This document shows positions 50,913 to 59,364 of a DNA stretch of 64,000 nt, piece after piece; the stretch's first letter is position 1, and every line of letters begins with the position of its first letter. A program made the translations under genes and the position numbers. Location: NCBI GenBank assembly GCA_050692555.1, contig JBOGVS010000006.1, positions 1-64,000 on the forward strand, read 5' to 3'. The notes beneath the pieces were generated by a model, which was given only the letters and a program-made list of their open reading frames with translations, had not been told where the DNA came from and made no database searches. The DNA is from DAITPV01 sp050692555. GTDB taxonomy: Bacteria; Actinomycetota; UBA4738; CALAEC01.

Positions 50913-50949
50913 GGGCCCAATCCTACGAGACTCGCCTTCGGGCGGGACG

Positions 50950-51639
50950 CTACTTCCAGACCCAGTTGGCCAGCAGATCCTCGAACGCCAGCCGCGCCGT
51001 CTGGTAATCCGCCTCCGGAGAGAGGAGACGGATGTGCCAGGCACCGTCCTGCCGCACCAGGACCACGTCCCGGAGCTGCAGGATCCCTTCGGCCTCGGTG
51101 GGAACCGTGACGTCCCATCCGATGGCCTGCTCTCCGTCGATCTCCACAGCCTGCGACCGTCCGAGCGACAGGCCGTCGGCGATCTGGTTGATCCGGAACT
51201 GCTGGGCGTACGACTGGGTCGCTGCGGTGGGGTCGACCACCTCGTCGACGGTGACGGATGTGGCGGCATCGTAGGCGGTGGGGACGAACCGGTCCATGTT
51301 CTCCGTGCCGGCCAGCTGGCTGCCCCCCTCCCACCCCGCAGGAATCTCGCTGCAATAGGAGAACAGCACGCTGGAGTACTTGCCCGCACAGGGGTCCGGC
51401 CGAAGCGAGGACCACAGCCAGAACCCGCCCCCGGCCAGGAGCAGGACCAACACGACGAGGATCCCCGGGAGGGCGCTGCGTTGCTTGGGGAGGGGGCCGA
51501 CGTCCAGCTCCGCGACTTCGCCCTCTTCCCTGGCGGGGGGCCGGAGGGCCATGTCCGCCGGCTCCAGTGAACGGCCACACTGGTGGCAGAACTGCGCCTC
51601 CTCGAGGTTCTCCGACCGGCAGTTCGGACAGATCAGCAC
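50950..51639 (-). CDS. Zinc-ribbon membrane protein of unknown function
   Basis: The 229-residue protein begins with a zinc ribbon (MLICPNCRSENLEEAQFCHQCG), then has an acidic linker, a single membrane helix (ALPGILVVLVLLLAGGGFWLW) and an outer domain of about 140 residues (DPCAGKYSSVLFSYCSEIPAGWEGG) with two cysteines and beta-rich sequence. The GTG start lies one base after the lysC stop, so it is translated from the lysC mRNA. It separates lysC from asd. No link to lysine synthesis is evident. Confidence 0.8.
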   Translation of the reverse strand: MLICPNCRSENLEEAQFCHQCGRSLEPADMALRPPAREEGEVAELDVGPLPKQRSALPGILVVLVLLLAGGGFWLWSSLRPDPCAGKYSSVLFSYCSEIPAGWEGGSQLAGTENMDRFVPTAYDAATSVTVDEVVDPTAATQSYAQQFRINQIADGLSLGRSQAVEIDGEQAIGWDVTVPTEAEGILQLRDVVLVRQDGAWHIRLLSPEADYQTARLAFEDLLANWVWK

Positions 51640-51640
51640 C

Positions 51641-52876
51641 TCAGTGTTCCCGAGCCACGGCTTCGTCGGACAGGGCGAAGCGATCGTGGAGGGTCCGGAC
51701 CGCAGCCTCGACGTCGCCGGCCCGGATCACACAGGAGATCCTGATCGGGGAGGTGGAGATCATCTCGATGTTGATCCCCGCCTCCGCCAGGGCCTCGAAC
51801 ATCTCGGCGGCGACTCCCGGATGGGTCTTCATTCCCGCCCCCACCAGTGAGACCTTGGCGATACCGTCATCGGCGGTGAACCGAGCGGCGCCCACCTCGC
51901 CCACAACACCCTCCATGACCTGACGGGCATGGGGGAGATCGTCCTTGGGAACCGTGAACGACACGTCGGTGATGCCGTCCTTGGACACGTTCTGCACGAT
52001 CGTGTCCACGTTGATCCCCTCGTCGGCCACGGCTCGGAAGATGGCGGCGGCGATCCCCGGGCGGTCCGGGACGCCCTCGAGCGTGATCTTGGCCTCGGTG
52101 GTGTCGTGGACCACGCCGGAGATGATGGCCTGCTCCATGCGCGCGTCTTCCTCCTTGACCCACGTCCCGTCCCCGTCGGAGAACGACGACCGGACGTGGA
52201 GCATGATTCCCGCTCCCCGAGCGTACTCCACGGAACGCAGCTGGAGGACCCGAGCACCGGCCGCGGCCATCTCCAGCATCTCCTCGTAGGAAGCCGCGTG
52301 AAGCTTGCGGGCCTGGGGGATGATCCGAGGATCGGCGGTGTACACACCGCCCACGTCGGTGTGGATCTCGCACACCTCTGCGCCCAGCGCGGCGGCCAGC
52401 GCGACCGCGGTGGTGTCCGAGCCGCCCCGGCCCAGCGTGGTGACGTCGTAGGCGGTGGACACCCCCTGGAACCCGGCCACGATCACCACGTCTCCGCGGC
52501 CCAGGGCCTCCTGGATCCTCCCGGGGCGGATGTCGATGATCTTGGCCCGGCCGTGGCGGGTGTCGGTGATGATCCCTGCCTGCGACCCGGTGTAGCTCAC
52601 CGCGGGATGGCCGGCGGCATTGATCGCGATGGCCAGGAGCGACATGGCGATCCGTTCCCCGGCGGTGAGGAGGAGGTCGAGCTCCCGGGCGTTCGGTATG
52701 GGAGTGAGCTGATGGGCCATGGCCAGGAGGTCGTCGGTGGTCCCCCCCATCGCGGACACCACCACGACCACGTCATTGCCCTGCTCCTTGGCCAGGAGCG
52801 CCCTGCGGGCGACAGCCTGGATGCGGTCGATGTCGGCGACGGATGTGCCGCCGTACTTCTGAACGATGATGGACAC
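51641..52876 (-). CDS. lysC: Aspartate kinase
   Basis: LysC phosphorylates aspartate, the first step of the aspartate-family pathway. The 411-residue enzyme has the N-terminal kinase motif [17 protein letters not shown], the substrate region [17 protein letters not shown], and [29 protein letters not shown] with [13 protein letters not shown]. Two ACT domains follow ([42 protein letters not shown]) that usually bind lysine and threonine as feedback inhibitors. The start is GTG with an AAAGGA site. It is upstream of, and on the same strand as, the zinc-ribbon gene and asd. Confidence 0.97.
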   Translation of the reverse strand: MSIIVQKYGGTSVADIDRIQAVARRALLAKEQGNDVVVVVSAMGGTTDDLLAMAHQLTPIPNARELDLLLTAGERIAMSLLAIAINAAGHPAVSYTGSQAGIITDTRHGRAKIIDIRPGRIQEALGRGDVVIVAGFQGVSTAYDVTTLGRGGSDTTAVALAAALGAEVCEIHTDVGGVYTADPRIIPQARKLHAASYEEMLEMAAAGARVLQLRSVEYARGAGIMLHVRSSFSDGDGTWVKEEDARMEQAIISGVVHDTTEAKITLEGVPDRPGIAAAIFRAVADEGINVDTIVQNVSKDGITDVSFTVPKDDLPHARQVMEGVVGEVGAARFTADDGIAKVSLVGAGMKTHPGVAAEMFEALAEAGINIEMISTSPIRISCVIRAGDVEAAVRTLHDRFALSDEAVAREH

Positions 52877-52898
52877 CGCGAGTCCTTTCCCTGGCGCC

Positions 52899-53897
52899 TC
52901 AGCGTAGCTCTGACGTTGATCTCCTGCCGGGCTGGCCCCCCCTGGGATCCCGATTGTCGATGTACTCGTTCAGCCAGGCCCTCGAGCTCAGGTAGAGCCG
53001 CCCTTCACGAACGGCTCGGAGGCGGCCGTTGCCTGCCAGTTGACGGAGGTATGCAGCGGAATACGGACCTTGGGTTGCCAACGCTGAGAGAGGAACGAGC
53101 TTCGCTTCACCCGCCAGGTTCGGGATCAGGAACCGGCTGAGCGTCCCGCGCACCGCCTGGGTGATGACTTCGGTCAGAGGCTTGGGATTGCCTCGATCCG
53201 CGGAATGGAGAGCCCTTAGGTATCGGGGTCGCCGCTCGGCCAGGATGACTGCAGGCGGGTACCCGGCATGGATCAGCATGAAGTTGAGGACCAGCCGCCC
53301 CACCCTGCCGTTCCCGTCAACGAAAGGATGGATCCGTTCCAGCCAGGCATGGTGGACGGCCGCGTGCGTGATGGGGTGGCCCTCGCGGCGGCGAGTTGAA
53401 TCGCTCCACGCCTCAAGGTCGGCAGGGATGGCTGGGGGGAGCGAAACCTGGAGGTTACGGACTCGAACACCGCTCCGGCGCCAAGCTCCCGCTCGGTCGC
53501 GAGTGGCGGGGGGGTCAACCTCCCACACCAGGCGCATGGCCTGCTCATGGATCGTGGATACGACGCGGACGGGGACACCCTCGTAGTCCGCAGCGTGTTG
53601 ATAGGCCCAGTCGGCAGCTCCCGCGTACCCCTCGACCTCGAGCGTTTCGACCAGGTCGGCCGATACACGCCGGCGCTCGACGAGATCCTCGACCTGGGCC
53701 CGGGTCATCGTGTTTCCCTCGATCGCCGTCGAGTTGTGGACGTCGTCGATCCAGATCTCCCTCAGGACGTGGTCAGCCTCCACGGCCCTTGGGAGACCCC
53801 CCAGATGCTCGTGAAGGAGACCGACCTCCTCATCCAGGAGGGCCAGCAGCTCCTCGTGAGGGGGTCGGCCCGTCCTTTTCCTACTCTGAGAACCCAT
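52899..53897 (-). CDS. Fic-family AMPylase with N-terminal inhibitory motif
   Basis: The 332-residue protein has the catalytic Fic motif [12 protein letters not shown] (about residue 205) and, upstream, the inhibitory helix motif NSTAIEGN of class II Fic proteins, whose Glu blocks ATP in the resting state. The C-terminus ([31 protein letters not shown]) is a winged-helix region. Fic enzymes transfer AMP to a Ser, Thr or Tyr of a target. No antitoxin partner is adjacent, as expected for self-inhibited forms. The ATG at 53897 is preceded by TACTAT (53907-53912) and an A+T-rich stretch unlike its surroundings, which hints at acquisition. Confidence 0.92.
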   Translation of the reverse strand: MGSQSRKRTGRPPHEELLALLDEEVGLLHEHLGGLPRAVEADHVLREIWIDDVHNSTAIEGNTMTRAQVEDLVERRRVSADLVETLEVEGYAGAADWAYQHAADYEGVPVRVVSTIHEQAMRLVWEVDPPATRDRAGAWRRSGVRVRNLQVSLPPAIPADLEAWSDSTRRREGHPITHAAVHHAWLERIHPFVDGNGRVGRLVLNFMLIHAGYPPAVILAERRPRYLRALHSADRGNPKPLTEVITQAVRGTLSRFLIPNLAGEAKLVPLSALATQGPYSAAYLRQLAGNGRLRAVREGRLYLSSRAWLNEYIDNRDPRGGQPGRRSTSELR

Positions 53898-53982
53898 GGA
53901 AGTCTAATAGTAGCAAAAAGGGGTTCCATTCGTGTAGTTCTGTGGTTGAAGCGGCCAGAAACCGCAGGAGTAGGAAAAATCG

Positions 53983-54576
53983 CTACATCTCGCGGCGGCC
54001 CTCGAGGGCCTGACCCAGGGTCACCTCGTCCGCGTACTCGAGGTCACCGCCCACCGGGAGGCCCGAGGCCAGCCGGGTCACCTTGATCCCGACGGGCTTT
54101 AACAGACCCGCGACGTACATCGCGGTGGCGTTCCCCTCCAGGTTGGGGTTGGTGGCCAGGATGACCTCCTTGACGCCGTTGCGGCCGACCCGATCGAGGA
54201 GCTCCTGGACCCGGAGGTCCTCCGGCCCGATCCCCTGCATCGGCGAGATCGCCCCGCCCAGGACGTGGTACCGCCCCCTGACCACCCCGGCCTTCTCCAG
54301 CGAGGAGACGTCCTTCGGCTCCTCCACCACGCACACCACGGCGGGGTCCCGGGTGGGATCCGAGCAGTAGCGGCACAGCTCGCCCTCGGAGACCCCGAAG
54401 CACTCGCGGCAGAAGCGGACCCGGTCCTTGGCCTGGACGATCGCGTCGGCCAGCCGGCGAGCGTCGGGAGCCGAGGACTTGACGATGAAGAACGCCAGAC
54501 GTTGCGCGGACTTCGGACCGATCCCCGGAAGGCGGTTCAGCTCGTCGACGAGGTCCTGGATCGGCCCTTCGTACAT
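53983..54576 (-). CDS. recR: Recombination protein RecR
   Basis: RecR works with RecO (and RecF) to load RecA on gapped DNA. The 197-residue protein has the helix-hairpin-helix [22 protein letters not shown], the zinc finger [16 protein letters not shown], and the Toprim domain [17 protein letters not shown] with [19 protein letters not shown]. The ATG at 54576 is one base after the dnaX stop, so they are co-translated. In most bacteria a YbaB/EbfC gene lies between dnaX and recR; none is present here. Confidence 0.96.
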   Translation of the reverse strand: MYEGPIQDLVDELNRLPGIGPKSAQRLAFFIVKSSAPDARRLADAIVQAKDRVRFCRECFGVSEGELCRYCSDPTRDPAVVCVVEEPKDVSSLEKAGVVRGRYHVLGGAISPMQGIGPEDLRVQELLDRVGRNGVKEVILATNPNLEGNATAMYVAGLLKPVGIKVTRLASGLPVGGDLEYADEVTLGQALEGRREM

Positions 54577-54577
54577 C

Positions 54578-56296
54578 TCACCGATCCTCTTCGACGACCT
54601 CGGCCCCGAACTGTGCCCGCAGGAGAGCCTCGGCGGCCTCGGGTGTAGGTGGCGGTTCGTCGGGCTCCGCCTCCACCACCGCTCCCTCGCGCACGGTGGT
54701 CTTGATCTTCGGGGTGATCCCGAACAGGTCCTGGAGCACCGAGACGACCTCGGTCTGCTTCTCCTGGAGCTTCTTGGCGGCGAAGTCCTTGCCCGGCGGG
54801 AGGATGAGGTCCACCACCTGACCGTCGAACGTCCCCACCGTGGCCAGCGCGGCGTTTGCACCCGCGATCATCTTCCTGCGGTCCTGGAGCGCCTCCACCA
54901 CCGCCGGCCACGACCGGCGCAGCATCTCCGTGTCCACCGCTCCCTTGCTGGGTGCCTGCACCTGGGTCGGCGTGGCAGCGGCGCTCGGTGACGCTTCGGT
55001 CACAGGAGGTGTTCCCTCCGCGTCCCCTCGCGCCGCCTCCGAAGCCTCCGGGGGCCGGGCACCTGGGTCGGGAGTGGCGGAGGCGTCGCCGGAGGCAACA
55101 CCTCTCGTTGCCGGAGGTGGCGCCGACGCCGCCTCCACGGTGCCCAGACCGGCGAGGCGTTCCAGGCGTTCGAGGCGGGCCAGCATCGCGGCCGGTTGGG
55201 GATCGGTCTCCGGGAGGGCCGCCCGGACCAGAGCCAGCTCGATGGTCAGGCGCGGAGAGGTGGACCACCGCATGTCGGTCTGGGCCTGCAGGAGCAGCGT
55301 GAGGATCCGGTCCAGCTCAACCGCGGAGAACTTGCCGGCCTGGGCCACCAGCCGGGGCTGCGACTCCTGAGGGACGTCGAGGATGGCCGGATCCTCCGGG
55401 GAAGACAGGGCCAACAGCAGGTTGCGGAAGTGGGTGGTGACCTGGGTGGTGAAGTGGCGAAGGTCGTGGCCGGCCTCCACGAGGTCGTTGACGATGCGGA
55501 ACACCTCCCGGGCGTCGCCGACCGCCACGGCGTCTCCCAGGCTGAACTGCACGTCGAGCTCCGGCGTGCCGATCAGCCGGAGCACGACCTCCTCGGTGAT
55601 CTGGCCGCCACCCAGGACCGAGGCCTGGTCCAGCAGCGACAGCGCGTCCCGGACCGAGCCCTCGGACTCCCGGGCGATGGTCTCCGCCGCGTCGGGGAGG
55701 ACCTGCATGGACTCGGCCGCCGCCACCTTGGCCAGGTGCTGGGCGATGATCTCCGCGGGTACCCGGCGGAACTCGAACTTCTGGGTTCGTCCCACGATCG
55801 TGGGGGGCATCTTGTGCGGCTCCGTGGTGCACAGCACGAACCTCACGCCGGGGGGCGGCTCCTCGAACACCTTCAGCAACGCATCGAAGGCTTCCCGGCT
55901 CAGCCGCTGGGCCTCGTCGATGATGTATACCTTCTCCCGGCCCTGCGCCGGGGCGGTGGGCGCCCGCTCCCGCAGCTCCCGGGCATCGTCCACGCCCCCG
56001 TGGGAGGCGGCGTCGATCTCCACCACGTCGAGGTGCGAACCGCCTTCGATCCGCCGACACTGCTCGCAGGTGCCGCACGGCTCGGTGGTGGGTCCCCGTT
56101 CGCAGTTGACCATCTTGGCCAGGATCCGAGCCGATGAAGTCTTGCCGGTCCCCCGAGGCCCGGAGAACAGGAACGCGTGGGCCAGACGCCCCTCTCGGAC
56201 GGCCCCGGCCAGGGCCCGGACCACGTGCTCCTGCCCCAGCACCTGGTCGGGCGCCTGGGGGCGGTACTTGCGGTAAAGCGAGCGGTATTCGTCCAC
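54578..56296 (-). CDS. dnaX: DNA polymerase III subunit gamma/tau
   Basis: DnaX is the clamp-loader ATPase. The 572-residue protein has the N-terminal [23 protein letters not shown], Walker [21 protein letters not shown], zinc-binding cysteines [16 protein letters not shown], the Walker B/DEAD-like IIDEAQRLS and the sensor-1 [18 protein letters not shown]. Domain III follows, then a proline- and alanine-rich linker, and a tau-like C-terminal domain. The real start is GTG at 56296 ([11 protein letters not shown]) with a GAAAGG site; the open frame continues upstream to 56488 only because it runs into the SRP RNA gene. recR follows one base after the stop. Confidence 0.95.
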   Translation of the reverse strand: MDEYRSLYRKYRPQAPDQVLGQEHVVRALAGAVREGRLAHAFLFSGPRGTGKTSSARILAKMVNCERGPTTEPCGTCEQCRRIEGGSHLDVVEIDAASHGGVDDARELRERAPTAPAQGREKVYIIDEAQRLSREAFDALLKVFEEPPPGVRFVLCTTEPHKMPPTIVGRTQKFEFRRVPAEIIAQHLAKVAAAESMQVLPDAAETIARESEGSVRDALSLLDQASVLGGGQITEEVVLRLIGTPELDVQFSLGDAVAVGDAREVFRIVNDLVEAGHDLRHFTTQVTTHFRNLLLALSSPEDPAILDVPQESQPRLVAQAGKFSAVELDRILTLLLQAQTDMRWSTSPRLTIELALVRAALPETDPQPAAMLARLERLERLAGLGTVEAASAPPPATRGVASGDASATPDPGARPPEASEAARGDAEGTPPVTEASPSAAATPTQVQAPSKGAVDTEMLRRSWPAVVEALQDRRKMIAGANAALATVGTFDGQVVDLILPPGKDFAAKKLQEKQTEVVSVLQDLFGITPKIKTTVREGAVVEAEPDEPPPTPEAAEALLRAQFGAEVVEEDR

Positions 56297-56324
56297 CCTT
56301 CGACCTTTCTGGGAAGGTCCTATA

Positions 56325-56604
56325 GGTGACCGTGCGGTCCGCCCTCGACCTCGGGCAACCCTGACGCTACCCGAGCCGGTGGCTCCGGCCAGGCGTCCCC
56401 GCGGCACCCGCCGGGGTCCGCTTACCGCTGCTCCCTTCCGGGCCTGACGGGGTTCACGTCTCGGCGTCGCGCGGGACCCGGCCCTCATCGCTCCGCGCCC
56501 GGGGCGGCTCCGAACCGTCCGGACCTCAGGCGGATGTTCGGCCCCGCTAGAGCGGATTGCGGGTACAGGGCACCGCTAGCTCCCCGCCTAGCACGGTCAC
56601 CGAA
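56325..56604 (-). ncRNA. ffs: Signal recognition particle RNA, long form with Alu domain
   Basis: The S domain, read on the minus strand, contains the hairpin core GTCAGGCCCGGAAGGGAGCA (within about 56430-56453) that binds Ffh. Upstream, the minus-strand segment from 56593 to about 56534 matches the Alu region of the Bacillus subtilis scRNA (GGGGAGCTAGCGGTGCCCTG, then CCGCAATCCGCTCTAGC). The 5' GGTGACCGTGC (56601-56591) pairs with the 3' GCACGGTCACC (56335-56325), closing a molecule of about 280 bases. It ends 28 bases before the dnaX start, the same order as scr-dnaX in Bacillus. TATACT at 56609-56614 fits its promoter. Exact ends are estimates. Confidence 0.9.
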
Positions 56605-56608
56605 GGCC

Positions 56609-56614
56609 AGTATA
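56609..56614 (-). promoter_or_regulatory. -10 hexamer of the SRP RNA gene
   Basis: TATACT on the minus strand lies five to seven bases before the predicted 5' end of the SRP RNA. A recognisable -35 is not clear. Confidence 0.6.
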
Positions 56615-56712
56615 GCCCCGGGGTCCGACACCGATTCGGGGCCCCGTCTGGAAGCCCTGCGACCGACGACCACCGTCCTCCCGACCCGTGCGTAGGTCGT
56701 AGGAGTGTCGAG

Positions 56713-56738
56713 TCTCTATAGCCAACTGGCTATAGAGA
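56713..56738. repeat. Copy 3 of the TAGCCAACTGGCTA palindrome, extended form
   Basis: Arms of 12 bases, TCTCTATAGCCA (56713-56724) and TGGCTATAGAGA (56727-56738), flank AC, the longest of the three copies. It lies between the SRP RNA promoter and the CocE-type hydrolase gene, 79 bases before that ATG. Confidence 0.8.
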
Positions 56739-56760
56739 GCACAGCGTCCCGCGCGGCCTA

Positions 56761-56795
56761 CCAGGGGTACGTCGTTCCAGAAGGAATTCCCCTGG
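56761..56795 (+). repeat. Hairpin in the leader of the CocE-type hydrolase gene
   Basis: CCAGGGG (56761-56767) pairs with CCCCTGG (56789-56795), and inside it TTCC (56775-56778) pairs with GGAA (56783-56786). It could form in the leader RNA or be a protein site. No known riboswitch is recognised. Confidence 0.4.
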
Positions 56796-56816
56796 CCACG
56801 GCGAAATTACTCCTCG

Positions 56817-58604
56817 ATGCCTTCGATCGTCCGTTCCTCGTTGCCTGCTCGGATCCTCCTCCCGGCCCTGGTGGCCGCGGGCCTGGCCGCGCTCCCCGCA
56901 GCCCCCGCCACCGCGGCGACCGTGGTCACCGAGATCTACCACGTCCCCTCCGTGGACGGCTCATCGATCCGCGTGGAGGTCACCCGGGACCCGGACTTCG
57001 CCAAGGTCCCGGTGATCCTGACCTACTCGCCATACAACACCCTCTCCGAGCCCTCCCCCAGCGACGACACCTACGCCGCCCGATACGTGCCCCTCGGATA
57101 CGCCAGAGCCGTGGCCGACCTCCTGGGCACCAGGGGATCCACCGGGTGCTGGGACTACGGCGGCGCCAAGGAGCAGCAGTCCGGGGTGGACGTGGTGAAG
57201 TTCCTGGCCCACCAGCCGTGGTCGAACGGACGGGTGGCCATGGTCGGCGGATCCTACGAGGGGACCACCGCCACCATGGTGGCCGCCAGAGGCCGCAACG
57301 TCCCCGAGCTCAAGGCCATCGTGCCGATCGCGGCCATCAGCCACTGGTACGGGTACGCGTACAACCACGGCGTCCGGTTCTTCCTGAACTCGAACAACCC
57401 CACCGACGAGGGGTTCGACACCCCGCTGGCATTCGACTACGGCTTCAACCGCACCGTGGCCCCCGACCCCGACGATCCCAACTTCGTGGCCACCCTCCAG
57501 GGGAGGTTCGGACCGTGCGAGTTCGAGTCCGTGGAGCACACCCAGGAGGGGTACAGCCGCCAGCCGGACTACGACGCGTTCTGGAGAGAGCGCTCCTACC
57601 GCAAGGACGCCGAGAAGTTCAAGGCCGCCGTGCTCCTGGCCCACGGGTGGCAGGACTACAACGTCAAGCAGGAAGAGACCATCGCCCTGTGGAAGGGGCT
57701 TCGGCTCGACAACCTGGGGACCGCCAGGCGGGAGGGCGTGCCGTTCAAGGTCATGTACCTGACCCAGGGCACCCATTCCGGGGGGACCTCGGGAGCGGAG
57801 TGGCAGCCCCTCCTGGACGCCTTCCTGGCCCACACGCTGCACGGGGTGGACAACGGGGTCGACGACCGGCGGGTCTCGGTGATCACCCGGGGCCGGACGG
57901 TGGACGGCGCCGGCGCCTACGTCACGCTGCCGCCGCGGACGGACGCGAACTTCCCGCCCCCGGGTACGAACAAGCTGGCCCTCCACCTCCACCGGGGCTT
58001 CGACCAGGACATACCCGGCGTGGTCGTACCTCCACCGGGAACCGGGGAGACGGGAACCCTGGAGACCAAGAAGGCAGACGACGGCTTCTTTACCTACGTG
58101 GACACCGGCGCGTCCACCGAGGAGACCTCACTCCGCGACCCACTGAACGAGCCGGGCCACGGCTACTACTCCCTGTTCTACCAGTCCGGCCCGCTCACCC
58201 GGGACGTGCGGCTGGTGGGCTCGGCCGTGCTCGACGCCTGGGCCCGGACCCAGCAGCCCGGCCAGCACCTCACGCCGCTGCTGGTCGACGTTCTGCCGAA
58301 CGGGCAGCTGCGGCTGGTGGAGCGAGGCTTCCTGAACCTCGACTACCGGGACGGCCTGGAGAAGGCCAAGCCGCTGGCGTCCGGCGAGTGGGGCCACGGC
58401 AAGGTCGAGTTCCTCCCCCAGGACTTCACGTTCCCCGCCGGCCACCGCATCGGGCTCATCGTCCAGAGCTCCAACACGGTGTGGGCGGTGCCCGGCGCCG
58501 CCGGCACGGTGAACATCTCCCACACCAGGATCCCGAACACCCCGGCGCAGGGCACCAAGCTGGTCCTCCCGGTGCACGGGGGGACCTCAGGCCTGTTCGC
58601 GTAA
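56817..58604 (+). CDS. Secreted CocE/NonD (X-Pro dipeptidyl-peptidase-like) hydrolase, paralogue 1
   Basis: The 595-residue protein has a signal peptide (ILLPALVAAGLAALPAAPATAA) and an alpha/beta-hydrolase domain. The nucleophile motif is MVGGSYEGTTATM, the Asp lies near HGWQDYNVKQEE and the His is in GTHSGGTSG. A C-terminal jelly-roll domain follows (LFYQSGPLTRDVRLVGSAVLDAW, FPAGHRIGLIVQSSNT), as in PepX_C proteins. Family members cleave X-Pro peptides, cocaine-type esters or acyl groups, so the substrate is uncertain. The gene interrupts the tadA-tRNA-Ser-SRP RNA-dnaX series and its stop is two bases before a tRNA-Ser gene. A paralogue lies 2.7 kb downstream. Confidence 0.9.
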   Translation: MPSIVRSSLPARILLPALVAAGLAALPAAPATAATVVTEIYHVPSVDGSSIRVEVTRDPDFAKVPVILTYSPYNTLSEPSPSDDTYAARYVPLGYARAVADLLGTRGSTGCWDYGGAKEQQSGVDVVKFLAHQPWSNGRVAMVGGSYEGTTATMVAARGRNVPELKAIVPIAAISHWYGYAYNHGVRFFLNSNNPTDEGFDTPLAFDYGFNRTVAPDPDDPNFVATLQGRFGPCEFESVEHTQEGYSRQPDYDAFWRERSYRKDAEKFKAAVLLAHGWQDYNVKQEETIALWKGLRLDNLGTARREGVPFKVMYLTQGTHSGGTSGAEWQPLLDAFLAHTLHGVDNGVDDRRVSVITRGRTVDGAGAYVTLPPRTDANFPPPGTNKLALHLHRGFDQDIPGVVVPPPGTGETGTLETKKADDGFFTYVDTGASTEETSLRDPLNEPGHGYYSLFYQSGPLTRDVRLVGSAVLDAWARTQQPGQHLTPLLVDVLPNGQLRLVERGFLNLDYRDGLEKAKPLASGEWGHGKVEFLPQDFTFPAGHRIGLIVQSSNTVWAVPGAAGTVNISHTRIPNTPAQGTKLVLPVHGGTSGLFA

Positions 58605-58606
58605 AG

Positions 58607-58695
58607 CGGAGGCAGAAGGATTTGAACCTTCGAGGCGGGTTCCCCCGCCTACGCGCTCTCCAGGCGCGCCCGTTCGGCCGCTCCGGCATGCCTCC
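58607..58695 (-). tRNA. tRNA-Ser(GGA)
   Basis: On the minus strand the acceptor GGAGGCA pairs with TGCCTCC. The anticodon arm is CGCGC-CTGGAGA-GCGCG with anticodon GGA, and a long variable arm (TAGGCGGG...CCCGCCT) is typical of tRNA-Ser. The T arm contains GGTTCAAATCC. It is four bases from the next tRNA gene. Confidence 0.95.
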
Positions 58696-58699
58696 TGAG

Positions 58700-58788
58700 C
58701 GGAGGCGGTGCGATTTGAACGCACGAGAGGCCTTTCGACCCCTAACCGCTTTCGAGGCGGTCCCGTTCGGCCGCTCCGGCACGCCTCC
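58700..58788 (-). tRNA. tRNA-Ser(CGA)
   Basis: The acceptor GGAGGCG pairs with CGCCTCC. The anticodon arm is ACCGC-CTCGAAA-GCGGT with anticodon CGA, and a long variable arm (TAGGGGTC...GGCCTCT) is present. The 5' part overlaps the last codons and stop of tadA on the same strand. Confidence 0.95.
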
Positions 58789-59278
58789 GATCAGATTCTA
58801 GCAACGGGCCACCGCCGCGCCTTTGAGCGAAGAAATCCCTCAGCAGGGCGCCGGCTTCCTCGGCCCGGACCCCGGAGGTGACCTTCAGCCGGTGATTGAG
58901 GCGGGGATCGCGAACGATGTCCCCCAGCGAGCCGGCGAACCCGGCCTTGGGGTCGGCGGCGCCGTAGACCAGCCGGTCTACACGGGCCAGCACCAGGGCT
59001 CCCGCGCACATCGGACAGGGCTCCAGGGTCACGTAGGCCGTGCAACCCTCCAACCGCCAGGTCCCCAGCCGCTCGGCCGCCGCCCGGAGAGCCAGGATCT
59101 CCGCGTGCGCGGTGGGGTCCCCCCGGCGCTCTCGCTCGTTTCCCGCACCGGCCAGGACCTCTTCCCCTCGAGTGATCACCGCCCCGATGGGCACGTCGCC
59201 CCACGACAGACAGGCCCGGGCCTGTTCCAGGGCCCGCCCCATGGCCCGCTCGTCAGCTTCGGTCGGCTCGGTCGTCAT
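58742..59278 (-). CDS. tadA: tRNA-specific adenosine deaminase
   Basis: TadA converts adenosine 34 of tRNA-Arg(ACG) to inosine. The 178-residue protein has the zinc site: HAEILALRAA with the proton-shuttling Glu, and EPCPMCAGALVLARVDRLVYGA. N-terminal MGRALEQARACLSWGDVPIGAVI is also typical. The terminal 16 residues, ending RDRLESG, are encoded within the tRNA-Ser(CGA) gene, where the TAG stop is part of the anticodon stem region. Such a tail is not conserved in TadA, so the stop was probably recruited from the tRNA sequence. The ATG at 59278 gives the normal family N-terminus. Confidence 0.94.
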   Translation of the reverse strand: MTTEPTEADERAMGRALEQARACLSWGDVPIGAVITRGEEVLAGAGNERERRGDPTAHAEILALRAAAERLGTWRLEGCTAYVTLEPCPMCAGALVLARVDRLVYGAADPKAGFAGSLGDIVRDPRLNHRLKVTSGVRAEEAGALLRDFFAQRRGGGPLLESDRRRAGAAERDRLESG

Positions 59279-59364
59279 CGTGGCTTTCCAGGTGCCAGAA
59301 TCACATCACGTCTGGCATCTCTAAGGGGAGAGACCCGCTGGGCCGAGAACTCCCTGGGAGCGAA

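Noticed and set aside
56297..56488. Upstream extension of dnaX to 56488
   Set aside because: The extension reads through the SRP RNA S domain; the true DnaX N-terminus ([11 protein letters not shown]) is at the GTG 56296 with a ribosome site.
56705..56815. Possible reading frame over the third palindrome (SLYSQLAIESTASRAAYQGY)
   Set aside because: It has no recognisable family, continues only in the wrong frame of the hydrolase gene, and its first part is just the translated palindrome.
58607..58788. tRNA-Ser genes as a possible tRNA-Sec
   Set aside because: Anticodons are GGA and CGA and the acceptor plus T arms have normal serine geometry; neither reads UGA.
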